NCBI GenBank assembly: GCA_963841065.1
Contig: CAWJBI010000031.1
Coordinates: forward strand, 299,720-363,719
Source: M0108 sp963841065
Lineage (GTDB): Bacteria; Pseudomonadota; Gammaproteobacteria; Chromatiales; Chromatiaceae
Direction of reading: 5' to 3'
DNA: 64,000 nucleotides
Shown piece by piece: positions 24,954 through 35,217 of this stretch. The first letter of the stretch is position 1. The number at the start of each line of letters is the position of its first letter. Both the position numbers and the translations under genes were made by a program. Under the pieces are notes generated by a model. It was not told where the DNA came from. It searched no databases and saw only the letters and a list, made by a program, of their open reading frames with translations.

Positions 24954-25526
24954 ATGCCGAGTGCCAGGCAAACCGCCATCCCCGACTCTCTTTACGACCG
25001 GCTAATGGCCCTGCCCGAGGGCCTGACCGGCGAAATCCTCAATGGCCGCCTCCATACCCAACCACGGCCATCAGGCGCCCACCTGGGCGTTGAATCCGCC
25101 CTGCAGATCGAGCTTGGCGGCCCTTTTGATCGTGGCCGCGGCGGTCCGGGCGGATGGCGAATCCTGGTCGAGCCGGAGATTCATTTCCTGCGCGATCAGG
25201 AGGTTTCGGTTCCGGATCTTGCTGGCTGGCGGCGGGAACGACTGCCGAGATTACCCAGCGATCAACGCTTCGAAGTAGTACCCGATTGGGTTTGCGGGAT
25301 TCTCTCGCCCTCTACCGAGCGCCGGGACCGGCATGTCAAGATGCCCCTCTATGCTCGTCATGGCGTGCCTCATGTCTGGTTGATCGATCCCCTGAAACAC
25401 CGCATCGAGGTGTTTGTGCTGGAGGCCGGCGCCTGGCGACATCCCATCGTGGCCTGTGGCGATACCCAGATTGCCGCGCCTCCCTTTGAGGCCGTGCCGC
25501 TCTCCCTGGGCGATCTCTGGGCCTGA
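24954..25526 (+). CDS. Uma2 family (DUF820) putative endonuclease
   Basis: This restriction-endonuclease-like Uma2 protein has about 190 residues. It shows the N-terminal YDRLMALPEGLTGEILNGRL, the PD-(D/E)XK-like core with VEPEIHFLRDQEVSVPDLAGW, and SPSTERRDRHVKMPLYARHGVPHVWLIDP. The function of these proteins is unknown; they are multi-copy in cyanobacteria and some Chromatiales. I chose the ATG at 24954 because GGAGA lies 10 bases upstream; an in-frame ATG at 24921 lacks a ribosome site. It is unrelated to its neighbours and typical of accessory cargo. Confidence 0.8.
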   Translation: MPSARQTAIPDSLYDRLMALPEGLTGEILNGRLHTQPRPSGAHLGVESALQIELGGPFDRGRGGPGGWRILVEPEIHFLRDQEVSVPDLAGWRRERLPRLPSDQRFEVVPDWVCGILSPSTERRDRHVKMPLYARHGVPHVWLIDPLKHRIEVFVLEAGAWRHPIVACGDTQIAAPPFEAVPLSLGDLWA

Positions 25527-25600
25527 TTACCTCGGACCCTGACTCAAGCCATGGGTCGTGGGTTTTATGCCAGAATCAGCCCAGGTTACGGCCGGCCAAG

Positions 25601-25704
25601 GAGGGTCGGGTAGCGGCTGGCGGGGGTGTCGACCGCAGGGATGCGGTCGCCAAGCCTACAGGGACGTATTCACGGCGCCCCCCGCCAGCCGCTACCCGAT
25701 CCTC
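25601..25704. repeat. Complex palindromic repeat (nested three-stem structure)
   Basis: The outer arms, 25601-25626 and 25679-25704, are 26-base inverted repeats with one mismatch. Inside lie GACCGCA-GGGA-TGCGGTC (25631-25648), and a short dyad around TACAGGGACGTA. The whole can fold as a cloverleaf or cruciform. It is intergenic, between the Uma2 gene and gltX. Intergenic palindromic units of this build are usually dispersed in many copies, but this window has only one. Confidence 0.75.
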
Positions 25705-25725
25705 CCCCGCCCGCGCCTCGGCTTT

Positions 25726-25734
25726 TGCTAGAAT
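25726..25734 (+). promoter_or_regulatory. Extended -10 promoter element for gltX
   Basis: TGCTAGAAT is a TG-N-TAGAAT extended -10, about 30 bases before the gltX ATG, which allows a short leader. No clear -35 is visible in the GC-rich sequence upstream. Confidence 0.5.
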
Positions 25735-25765
25735 GCCCGCCTTCCCTGTCAGTGCCTGGATTGCC

Positions 25766-27182
25766 ATGACCATCCGAACCCGTTTCGCCCCGTCTCCCAC
25801 CGGTTACCTCCATGTCGGCGGTGCCCGGACCGCGCTCTTTTCCTATCTCTTTGCCCGCCGGCACGGAGGGCGCTTCATCCTGCGCATCGAGGACACGGAC
25901 CTGGAGCGGTCCACGGCGGAGTCGGTCAACGCCATCCTGGAGGGCATGGCCTGGCTGGGACTGGAGTACGACGAGGGGCCCTTCTACCAGACCCACCGCT
26001 TCGACCGCTACAACCAGGTCATCGACGAACTCCTGGCCAAGGGCCTGGCCTATCGCTGTGACTGCCCCAAGGAACGGCTGGACGCCATGCGCGAGGAACA
26101 GATGGCGGCCAAGCTCAAACCGCGCTACGACGGCCTCTGCCGTCGATCGCGACCTGGACCCGAGTCAGCCCCACGTCATCCGCTTCCGCAACCCGGATAC
26201 GGGCCAGGTGGTGGTGGACGACCTGATCCGGGGGCCCATGGCCTTCGATAACCGGGAACTGGACGACCTCATCATCCGCCGCAGCGATGGCGCCCCCACC
26301 TACAACCTGACGGTGGTGGTGGACGACGCGGATATGGCCATCACCCACGTCATCCGCGGTGACGACCACATCAATAACACCCCGCGCCAGATCAATATCC
26401 TGCGCGCCCTGGGCAAGGAGCCGCCGCATTACGCCCATGTCCCCATGATCCTGGGCGACGATGGCTCGCGCCTGTCCAAGCGCCATGGCGCCGTCAGCGT
26501 GGTGGCCTATCGGGATCAGGGCTATCTGCCCGAGGCCCTGCTCAACTACCTGGTGCGCCTGGGCTGGTCCCATGGCGATCGGGAGATCTTCTCCCTGGAG
26601 GAAATGGTCGAGCTCTTTGACATCGGCCAGGTCAACAAGGCGGCCGCAGCCTTCAACACCGACAAACTGGACTGGCTCAACCAGCATTACATCCAACATG
26701 CCGATCCCAGGCGCATCGCCCACCTGCTGCGGCCCCATCTGGGGGATCTGGGGATCGATCCCGCCGTGGGCGCCGACCTGACGGCCGTCGTCGCGGCCCA
26801 GGCCGCCCGGGCCAAGACCCTGGTGGAACTGGCGCGCATCAGCGCCTTCGTCTATCGGGATTTCGACGATTACGAGGAGGGCGCGGCCAAGAAGCACCTG
26901 CGCCCGGTGGCGGCGGAACCCCTGGAGCGCCTGCGCGACCGCCTGGACATGCTGGCCCTGGAGGACTGGGAGCCGGTGACCCTGGAACATACGGTGCACC
27001 GGGTGGCCGAGGAACTGGGGCTGAATCTGGGCAAGGTCGCCCAGCCCCTGCGTGTCGCCGTCGTCGGCCGTGCGGCCTCGCCGGGCATCGACATCACCCT
27101 GAATCTGGTCGGCAAGGAGGCGACCTTGCGCCGCATCGACCGGGCACTGGCCTACATCCGCCAAGGGGCCGCGGCGGTCTGA
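25766..27182 (+). CDS. gltX: Glutamyl-tRNA synthetase (one frameshift)
   Basis: GltX charges tRNA-Glu. The first frame starts at ATG 25766 with MTIRTRFAPSPTGYLHVGGA (HIGH-type motif) and runs to RYDGLCR. After about 26140 the family sequence continues one base shifted from DRDLDPSQPHVIRF through SRLSKRHGAVSVV (KMSKS-type) to the C-terminal anticodon-binding domain. Removing one C in TGCCGTC restores a single frame of about 470 residues, the usual size. Because this enzyme is normally essential, a sequence error is more likely than a pseudogene. Confidence 0.9.
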
Positions 27183-27243
27183 TGCCCGCCCGGTCCGCCA
27201 TGCCGCTGGCATCACCGCGACGCCGCGTCGCCGGGTTGCCAGG

Positions 27244-28716
27244 ATGAACTCCATCCCCGTCCTCAGCATCCTGCTGCTGTTCCCGGTCGTCGGCGCCCTG
27301 CTGGTGGGCTTGCTGCCGGGTGGCCGCGTTGCCCTCATCCGCTGGACCGCCATCCTCGTCGCCCTCCTGACCCTGGTCCTGGCCTGGGGTCTGCTGGGAT
27401 GGTTCGACGCCCGGGCGGAGGGCGTCCAGTGGTTCGAGCGCTATAGCTGGAATCCCCGCATGGGCACGGCCATTGCCTTGGGGCTGGATGGTTTTTCCTT
27501 GCCCTTGGTACTGCTGGCGACCCTGCTGTGCCTGGTCGCCCTCCTGGCCTCCCGCGGCATCCGGGAGCGGGTCAAGGGCTACTATGCCCTGATGCTGATC
27601 CTGGAATCGGCCACCCTCGGCGTCTTCATGGCCCAGGACTGGTCCATCTTCTACGTCTTCTGGGAACTGGTCCTGATCCCCCTCTTCTTTCTCATCGACG
27701 GCTGGGGCGGCAAGAACCGCCATGGCGCGGCGCTGAACTTTGTCCTCTATACCATGGGCGGCTCCGTCTTCATGCTGATCGCCCTGCTGGTGGTCTTCGA
27801 TGCCGTGGGCGTCCATTCCTTCGCCATGGCGGACCTGGCCGCGGGCGGGCCGAGTCTGAACCGGGAGACCCAGGTCCTGATCTTCCTGGGTCTGCTCGTC
27901 GGCTTCGGGGTCAAGATGCCCATCTTCCCCATCCACGGCTGGCTGCCCCTGGCCCACGTCGAGGCCCCGAGCCCGGTCTCCATCCTGCTCTCGGGCATCC
28001 TGCTCAAGATGGGCTCCTATGGCCTGATCCGGGCCGCCCAGATGTTGCCGGAGGCGGTGATGGCGCTCCAGACCCTGCTGGTGGTCCTGGCCATGATCAG
28101 CCTCATTTATGGCGGCCTGCTGGCCTGGCGCCAGACGGACCTCAAGGCCATGGTGGCCTACTCCTCGGTGAGCCACATGGGGGTGGTGCTGCTGGGCATC
28201 GCCGCCCTCAATGTCGCCGGTCTCACCGGGGCCTTGCTGCAGATGGTGGCCCACGGGCTGGTGGCGGGGGCCCTCTTCCTGCTCATCGGCCTGCTCTACG
28301 AGCGCACCCACACCCGGGAGATCGGCCATTACAGCTCCCTGGTGCGGGTCATGCCGCGCTTTGCCTTCTTCACCATCCTCGCCTTCGTCGCCGCCGTCGG
28401 CCTGCCGGGGACGGCGGGTTTCATCGCCGAACTCCATGCCCTGATCGGCGGCTTCCAGGTCTGGGGTGGCTGGGTGGCGATTCTGAGCCTGGGCGTCCTC
28501 ATCAGCGCCGCCTACGCCATCCGCACCGTCGGACGTCTCTTCACGGGGCCCGTGCGCCCGGAGATGGCCGGGGTGCCGGACCTGGGACCCACGGAATTAC
28601 TGGCCGCCGGCGTGCTCACCGCTGGTTTCCTGCTGCTGGGGCTCTTTCCCGCCGCCATCCTGCAGCTCGTGGGGGCCAGCGTCGCTCGTTTCGGCGCCGT
28701 CCTCGCGGCCTCCTGA
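27244..28716 (+). CDS. NuoM/MrpD-type proton-conducting membrane subunit (first of the dab module)
   Basis: This 490-residue antiporter-like subunit has about 13-14 transmembrane helices and resembles complex I NuoM. Visible hallmarks are the membrane Glu in FYVFWELVLIPLFFLIDGWG, the Lys/Pro-broken helix FGVKMPIFPIHGWLPLAHVE and YSSVSHMGVVLLGI. In complex I such subunits translocate protons; here there is no NADH-binding arm nearby, and dabA starts 13 bases later. It is most likely part of a DabA-linked ion-coupled complex. It begins about 60 bases after gltX, so the start may be driven by its own promoter. Confidence 0.85.
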   Translation: MNSIPVLSILLLFPVVGALLVGLLPGGRVALIRWTAILVALLTLVLAWGLLGWFDARAEGVQWFERYSWNPRMGTAIALGLDGFSLPLVLLATLLCLVALLASRGIRERVKGYYALMLILESATLGVFMAQDWSIFYVFWELVLIPLFFLIDGWGGKNRHGAALNFVLYTMGGSVFMLIALLVVFDAVGVHSFAMADLAAGGPSLNRETQVLIFLGLLVGFGVKMPIFPIHGWLPLAHVEAPSPVSILLSGILLKMGSYGLIRAAQMLPEAVMALQTLLVVLAMISLIYGGLLAWRQTDLKAMVAYSSVSHMGVVLLGIAALNVAGLTGALLQMVAHGLVAGALFLLIGLLYERTHTREIGHYSSLVRVMPRFAFFTILAFVAAVGLPGTAGFIAELHALIGGFQVWGGWVAILSLGVLISAAYAIRTVGRLFTGPVRPEMAGVPDLGPTELLAAGVLTAGFLLLGLFPAAILQLVGASVARFGAVLAAS

Positions 28717-28729
28717 AGGGGATCGAACC

Positions 28730-31700
28730 TTGTCCCATCCGCGTCCAGCATCCAGGGGGGAGCCCGAGACCGACAACCGCGCGCGAATCCTGGCCGCTAT
28801 CGAGCATTTGGATCACGTCCTGCCCGGTCAGGCCCCGCTCCAGGATTTTGTCCACCACAACACCCTCCACGGCTTCCAGCATCTGCCTTTTTCCGAGGCC
28901 CTGGCCCAGGCCCATCGCCTGAACGGCGCCGCAGGCTACCTAAGCCCAGAGCAATTCCGCGCCTACTATCGTCGGGGCCGCATCGAGCGGCAGGATCTGG
29001 TGCAGGTCCTGGACGGGGAAACGGCCTTGGCCCCCGGCGAACACCTCTTCACGACCCCGACGGGTCCGGTCCTGAGCCGCGACATCTACCTGCTGGCCCT
29101 GCTTTACCCCCTGGAGCCCATCGCCAATAACCAGTTGGCCTGGGAACTCGAGGAGATGGGCGCCCTGGAGCGTTTCCAGGCGGATGTCCCCCCGGAGGTG
29201 CGCGCCCGGCTGCTGGCCGCCAGTGGCCTGGGGGAGGGCGAGAGCATCGCCGACCTCTGGAGCGCCTGCCTGGAACGACTGGACTTGAGCTGGTACCGGC
29301 TTCACCCCGAGGAGCTGGTGGACCTGACCCCGGAACGCCTGGAGGCCATGCAAATGGAGCTGCAGGGGGAGGGGGCCAGCGAGGGCGCCCATCACCTGCT
29401 ACAACGGCGCATCAGCCGCCTGGCGCGGGACGAACTCAAGGCCCTGCTCGACCGCATTGGCCAGGACCTCACCTTGACCGGCCTCCTGAGACTACTGACG
29501 GGCCGCGATCTGCTGGACGAGATCCGACCCTACCTCATCCGGCAACTGGCCAACTTCCTCGACCAGGGCCTGGCCGCCTGGCATGCGGCCCACCGGGGGG
29601 CGGGGTTTTATGCCTGCTGGCGAGAACTGGCCCGGATCAACCCGGGCTGGCGGCTGCTGGGGCTGGGGGACTGGACCCGGAGACCTCGATGACCTGCCCG
29701 AGGACCCCCTGGAGGCCCTGATAGCGGAACTGGAGCGCCTGGGGCTGCCCCCCGACCGATTGGCCCGGCTATCTGGAGCGCCTGGCCCTGGAGTTACCGG
29801 GCTGGTCCGGCATCTGGCTGTGGCGCCACCGGCATCCGGACTATAAGGGCTGGGGTCAGCCGGTGGGCATGCTGGACTATCTGGCGGTGCGTCTCATCCT
29901 GGAGCGCCTCTACAGCCGGCGCCTCTGCGCCGAGGAGTGGGAGATAGCGCCCAACCTCGGGGCCCTGAGCGAGCATTTCGGCAACCACCCCGCGGAATTC
30001 CTGGTGCGCTGGTCCCTGTTCAGCGGGCCCCTGCCGGAATATCTGGCCAGCCGTGCCCAGCGCCTGGTAAGGTCCCGGCAGGATACGCTGGAACAGGCCC
30101 GCCCCGAGCATTGGCACCCCTTGGCCCAACTCATCTGGGCCTGGCGTTGGAGCCCCGCGGCGGTGCGTCTGGGCCGGGATCTCTTTCATCGCGCCTGGCC
30201 CCTCTTCCGGCTGGCCCAGCATCTGGGGATGTCGGGCGCGGCCCTGCGGGATCTGGACCCGGCCCGGCTGCCCCTAATCTTCCAGTGCCTTGATCGCCTG
30301 GATGAAGGGACCGCTGGCTTCATCTGGCTGCGGGCCTTCGAGAATCATTACCGGGACCAGATTTTTAACGCCCTCGTCAATAATCAGGGCCGGGGGCGCT
30401 GGAACAACCGGCACCGTCGCCCCTCCGCGCAACTGGTTTTCTGCATGGACGATCGGGAGGAGGGTATGCGTCGGCATTTGGAGGAGGTCGATCCGGGTGT
30501 AGAGACCCTGGGAGCCGCCGCCCACTTCGGCGTGTCCCACTGGTGGCAGGGTCTGGACGATGGGTCGGCCACCGCCCTTTGCCCCGTGGTCCTGACGCCC
30601 TCGCACCTGGTGCGGGAAGTGGCCCAAACCGGAGCGGCGGACCTGCTGGACCGTCATCGCCGCCGGCGCGGCTGGCGGTTGTGGCTGCGTGACCTCCTGC
30701 ATCAGGAACTCCGCCGTAACCTGGTGACCTCGACCCTGGGCATCCTGCTGGCCGCGCCGGCGGCGACCCTGGCCTTGGTGGGTAAGGTGGCCGCCCCCCG
30801 GCGTTTTGGCGAGTGGGCCGGGCGACTGCGGCGTGATTTCGACTTGAGTGTCCCCACGGAATTGGCCGCCACGGTGGATCGCTACCAGGGCGAGCCCAGT
30901 CCGGAGAATGTCCAACCAGGTTTCGTCACGGCGGAACAGGCGCAACGGGTGGCGGGCCTCCTGAGAGTCATGGGCCTGGATACCGGCTTTGCCCCCTTGG
31001 TAGTCATCATGGGCCATGGCTCGGACAGCGATAACAACCCCCACCTTGCCGCCTATGACTGCGGGGCCTGTAGCGGCAACCACAGCGGCCCCAACGCACG
31101 GCTGTTCGCCGCCATGGCCAATCGGCCCGAGACCCGCGCCCGGCTGCGGGAGCAGGGCCTGGATATCCCCGAGGATTGCTGGTTCCTGGGGGCCGAGCAC
31201 AACACCTGCAGCGAGGCCATCCTCTGGTACGATCTGGATCGGCTCCCCGTCACCAAGGCGGGCGACTTCCAGCGGCTGGAGATCAGCCTGGGGCGGGCGG
31301 TCCGTCTCCATGCCCAGGAACGCTGCCGCAAGTTCTTTTCCGCGCCGGCCCAGCCGACCCCGGACCAGGCCCTGGCCCACGTCCTGGGGCGTGGCCTGGA
31401 CTTCAGTCAGGCGCGGCCGGAACTCGGCCACGCCACCAACGCCTGCGCCTTCATCGGCCGGCGGGCCATGAGCCAAGGCGTCTTTTTTGATCGCCGGGCC
31501 TTCCTCATCTCCTACGACGCGACCAAGGACCCAGATGGCACCCTGCTGGAGCCCCTGCTCCTGGCCAACGGGCCCGTGGGGGCTGGCATCAGCCTGGAGT
31601 ATTACTTCTCGACCGTGGACAATGAGCGTTACGGGGCCGGCTCCAAGATCACCCATAACGTCGCCGGCTTCTTCGGGGTTATGGATGGGGCTGGTTCCGA

Positions 31701-32014
31701 TCTGCGCACCGGTCTCCCCCGCCAGATGATCGAGATTCACGAGGCCATGCGGCTGCTGGTGATCGTGGAGGCCAAGACCCGGGTCTTGACGGCCATCTAT
31801 GAGCGTCAGCCGCCACTCCAGGAATTGATCGGCAATGGCTGGCTCCTGCTCGCCTGCCAAGGATCCGGATTCCCCCGAGATCCGGATATTCGAACCGGCC
31901 CGGGGTTGGGTCGAGTGGCAGGGCCCCGGGCGACCCTTGGCGCGGGTTTCGTGTTCCTCCGCCCACTTTATGGGCCTCATGGAACCCCTGGACCCCATTC
32001 TGATTGGCGATTGA
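28730..32014 (+). CDS. dabA: DabA (DUF2309/UPF0753), inorganic-carbon uptake subunit (three frameshifts)
   Basis: DabA is the cytoplasmic, carbonic-anhydrase-like subunit of the DAB energy-coupled CO2-to-bicarbonate pump of chemoautotrophs. The N-terminus shows LQDFVHHNTLHGFQHLPF. The likely zinc residues are in FCMDDREEGMRRH (Cys, Asp) and in GHGSDSDNN and CGACSGNHSG (His, Cys). The frame breaks at about 29677 (extra C, restoring DWTGDLDDLPEDP), 29769 (extra C, restoring LARYLERLALELPGW) and 31857 (extra C, restoring the end FMGLMEPLDPILIGD). Joined, the protein is about 1,090 residues, within the family range of about 800-1,100. Confidence 0.9.
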
Positions 32015-32024
32015 GCCTGATCCC

Positions 32025-33575
32025 ATGTTCGCACTTGCCTGGCTGATACCCCTCTTGCCCCTGCTGGCCGCCACCTGGATAGCCGGCGCTTATGTCCTCC
32101 TGGGTAACCGGGGAGAGGCAGGGGAACGCGGGACCGCGCGGGTCGCGGTTGGGGCGGCGGCCCTGTCCCTCGGCCTGGCGGTCCTGACCGGGATTCAGGC
32201 CTTGGTGATGGGGCCTCCCGGTCAGGTCCGGGTCGGGTCCTGGCTGGTCAGCGGTGACTTGCGGGTGGATATCGCCTTCACCCTGGATGCGCTGGGGCTC
32301 GCGCTGCTCCTGCTGGTGGCCTTTGTCGCCCTGATCACCCTGCGGTTCTCGGTGAACTACCTGCACCGAGAGGCGGGCTTCCCGCGCTTTTTCCTGCTGC
32401 TGTCGCTCTTCATGGGGGCCATGGAACTGATTGTCATGGCGGGCAACGCCGTGCTGGTCTTCATCGGCTGGGAGTTGGCGGGGGTGGCCTCCTATCTGCT
32501 CATCGCCTATAACTTCGAGCGCCCCGTGGCGGTCACTAATGCCCAGCGCGCCTTCATCGCGAACCGCATCGGCGATGCCGGATTTTTGCTGGGGATCTCG
32601 TTCGCCTATCTCTGGATGGGCAGTAGCGATTGGCCCCTCCGGCCAGATCAGACCCTGGACCCGATCAAGGGGGATCTCATCGCCCTGGCCTTCCTGCTAC
32701 CGGCCCTGGCCAAGTCGGCGCAACTGCCCTTTGCCCCCTGGGTCGCCCGCGCCCTGGAGGGACCCACCCCCTCCAGCGCCATCTTCTATGGCGCCCTCAT
32801 GGTGCATGCCGGGGTTTACCTGCTCATCCGTCTGGAGCCCTTGCTGGAGACGGCCCCGGCCATCGCCAGCCTGATAGCCTTGCTGGGCGCCCTCACGGCC
32901 CTCTATGGCTGGCTGGTGGGCCTGGCACGGACGGACGTCAAGAGTTCCCTCATGTTCTCCACCACCGCTCAGGTGGGCCTCATGTTTCTCTGGATCGGCC
33001 TGGGCTGGTATAGCCTGGCGGCCTGGCATCTGGCCCTGCACGCCCTCTGGCGGGCCTATCAGTTCCTGCATGCCCCGGCCCTGATGCAGCGCGTCAGCCG
33101 GCCCGCGCGGCCGGTCCCCGCCTGGCTGGCGAGGCGGCGCGGGCTGCAAGAGGCGGCCCTGCAGGGTTTTTGGCTCGATGCCCTGGCGGACGCCTTCCTG
33201 GCGCGACCCGCCCAGGCCATGGCCCGCGACGTCATGGATCTGGACGGGAAGGTGGTCAGTCGCATCGTCGGCCTGCCCGGCCAGGCCCTGGAACTTTCCT
33301 CCCTGGGCATCGCGCCGGATGGGGAGGAGGGTTGGCTCATGGCAACGGCGGATGAGACCATCGTGCGCGGCCGGGGCCTCCTGGGGCGTACCCTGGAGCG
33401 GGTGGCGAATGCCCTCTACTGGTTCGAGCAACGCCTGGTGCTGCGTGGTGGCGGGCAAGGGTTGCTGGAGGCCATCCGCCGCCTGGGCGAGCAGGCCAAC
33501 CAGGTCGAGGATTTGCTCGCCCGGCCTCGCTACCTCGTCCTCATGATTCTCGCCACCTTCGCGGTCATTCTCTGA
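32025..33575 (+). CDS. NuoL-type membrane subunit, DabB-like
   Basis: This 516-residue protein of the NuoL/MrpA group starts 10 bases after dabA, the usual position of DabB, its membrane partner. The core reads FIGWELAGVASYLLIAY, then LAKSAQLPFAPWVARALEGP and TPSSAIFYGAL (compare NuoL GKSAQLPLHTWLPDAMEGPTP). After about residue 350 it departs from the canonical core and shows an NuoL-like amphipathic C-terminal part (FWLDALADAFLARPAQAMAR). The TM12-14 region seems shortened relative to NuoL. The ATG 32025 is preferred over an in-frame one at 32004 inside dabA. Confidence 0.82.
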   Translation: MFALAWLIPLLPLLAATWIAGAYVLLGNRGEAGERGTARVAVGAAALSLGLAVLTGIQALVMGPPGQVRVGSWLVSGDLRVDIAFTLDALGLALLLLVAFVALITLRFSVNYLHREAGFPRFFLLLSLFMGAMELIVMAGNAVLVFIGWELAGVASYLLIAYNFERPVAVTNAQRAFIANRIGDAGFLLGISFAYLWMGSSDWPLRPDQTLDPIKGDLIALAFLLPALAKSAQLPFAPWVARALEGPTPSSAIFYGALMVHAGVYLLIRLEPLLETAPAIASLIALLGALTALYGWLVGLARTDVKSSLMFSTTAQVGLMFLWIGLGWYSLAAWHLALHALWRAYQFLHAPALMQRVSRPARPVPAWLARRRGLQEAALQGFWLDALADAFLARPAQAMARDVMDLDGKVVSRIVGLPGQALELSSLGIAPDGEEGWLMATADETIVRGRGLLGRTLERVANALYWFEQRLVLRGGGQGLLEAIRRLGEQANQVEDLLARPRYLVLMILATFAVIL

Positions 33576-33576
33576 G

Positions 33577-35086
33577 ATGAACCCGATCAGCATCCCTTGG
33601 GACAGCCAGGCCGCCTGGCCACTGTTGGCGGTCCTGCAACTCCTGCCCTTGCTGGGGGCCCTGGTGGTGCTGGCCCTGCGCCGCGGGTCCCTGGCGACCT
33701 TCGCCGGGGTCATCCTGGCCAGCTTCGAACTGCTGCTGGCCATCCTCCTCTATCGAGGTTATGACCCCACTAATGCCGCCATGCAGTTCGCCGAGCACCT
33801 GAGCCTGCCAGGCCTGCTGGACTACCACGCCGCCGTGGATGGTGTCAGCATCCTCTTTATCCTGCTGACGGCCCTCATCATCCTGCTGGTGTCCCTCTAT
33901 GGGCCCCTGCGGGGCCTGGGGCCTCCCTGGCGGCTGATGGCCCTGATCCTGGCCATCGAATCCAGCCTGATGCTGATGTTCACGACCCTGAACCTGCTGT
34001 GGTTTGTGCTCGCCGCCGCCCTCCAGACGGGCCTCATCGGGCTCCTGCTGAAGTTATGGGCGACCTCGCCCCGCATTGAACAGGCCATCAAAACCTATAT
34101 CAAGTTCATGGGCACGGGCCTGGCCCTGCTGCTGGCCGGCACCCTGATCCTGGGCTGGGGCCATACCCACGTCGGTCGGCGGCGGCTGGACCTTCGATCT
34201 CCTGGAGCTCCAACGGGCCCGGGTGGGGCCGGAATTCCAGACCCTGGTCTTTTTCCTGCTTTTCTACGGACTGGCCATCCGCACCCCCCTCTTTCCCATG
34301 CACGGCTGGCTGCCTCAGGTGGCCGAGCACGGCAACATCGCCGTGGCCCCGACCCTGCTCCTGGGACTCAAGATCGGCATCTATGGCCTGCTCCGCTTCG
34401 TCCTGCCCCTTGTACCCGAGGCGGTGCAGTATTGGCAGCCCTTCGTGGTCGCCTTCGCCGTGGTCGGTATCTTCTACGCGGCCCTGCTGGCCATGGTGCA
34501 GGAGAACCTGCGCCGGCTGTTGGCCTTCGCCGTCGTCTCTCATACCAGCCTGATCGTCCTTGGCCTGTTCACCCTGGATCATCTGGCCTTTCAGGGTAGC
34601 GTCATGCTGGCGGTGACCTTCGGCTTGGCGGTGGCGGCCCTGCTCTTCATGACCGGTCTGGTCTATCGCCGCACCAGAACCACCCAACTCACCGAACTGG
34701 GTGGGCTTTTCGACCAGATCCCCTTCGTCGGCATCGCCTTTCTGGTGGCGGGCCTGTCCATCATCGGCATGCCGGGAACGCCGGGCTTCGACGCCGCCCA
34801 TCTGGTCCTGGAGGCCTCCATCGCGCGCTTTGGCGGCCTGCTGACCATCGCCGCCGCCCTGGGGAATTTGCTGGCGGCGGGCTTTCTGCTCTGGGCCTTC
34901 CAGCGCGCCTTCCTGGGGCCCTGCCCGGAGGGCCAGGCCCCGGTGGAGCGCCTGGGCCTGGCCGAGTGGCTGGTATCCGGGGCCGTCATCGCCGTCCTGC
35001 TGGGGGTGGGCTTCTACTCCCATCCCTGGCTGGAGTTGATCGATGTGCCCCTGGCGACCTTGAGCGCCCACTATGCCCAGCCCTGA
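33577..35086 (+). CDS. NuoM-type membrane subunit with one frameshift
   Basis: This is an antiporter-like subunit of about 500 residues. The first frame runs to LAGTLILGWGHTHVG. Removing one C near 34176 continues as GGWTFDLLELQRARVGPEFQ and then FYGLAIRTPLFPMHGWLPQV, AVVSHTSLIVLGL and IIGMPGTPGFDAAH. The helix that normally carries a lysine (xxKxPxFPxHxWLP) has an arginine (AIRTPLFP) in this copy. It starts one base after the NuoL-type stop. It lies third among the four membrane subunits of the module. Confidence 0.8.
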
Positions 35087-35217
35087 TGCCGATGGCCGGC
35101 CGCGGCTGGCCCTGACACCCTGCTCGCCACCGCGGCGCCGGTTGCCAGGCGTCCTGGGCCCCGGGGGCGTCTTTATAGTCCCGCCGAGCGATACCCCCCG
35201 GCGCTTGAGGCCTAACC
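35087..35217. other. Short intergenic gap inside the dab module
   Basis: No gene is seen in this 131-base GC-rich stretch, which ends in a poor ribosome site before ATG 35218. It is the only sizeable gap inside the module and could hold a promoter for the last subunit. Confidence 0.35.
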
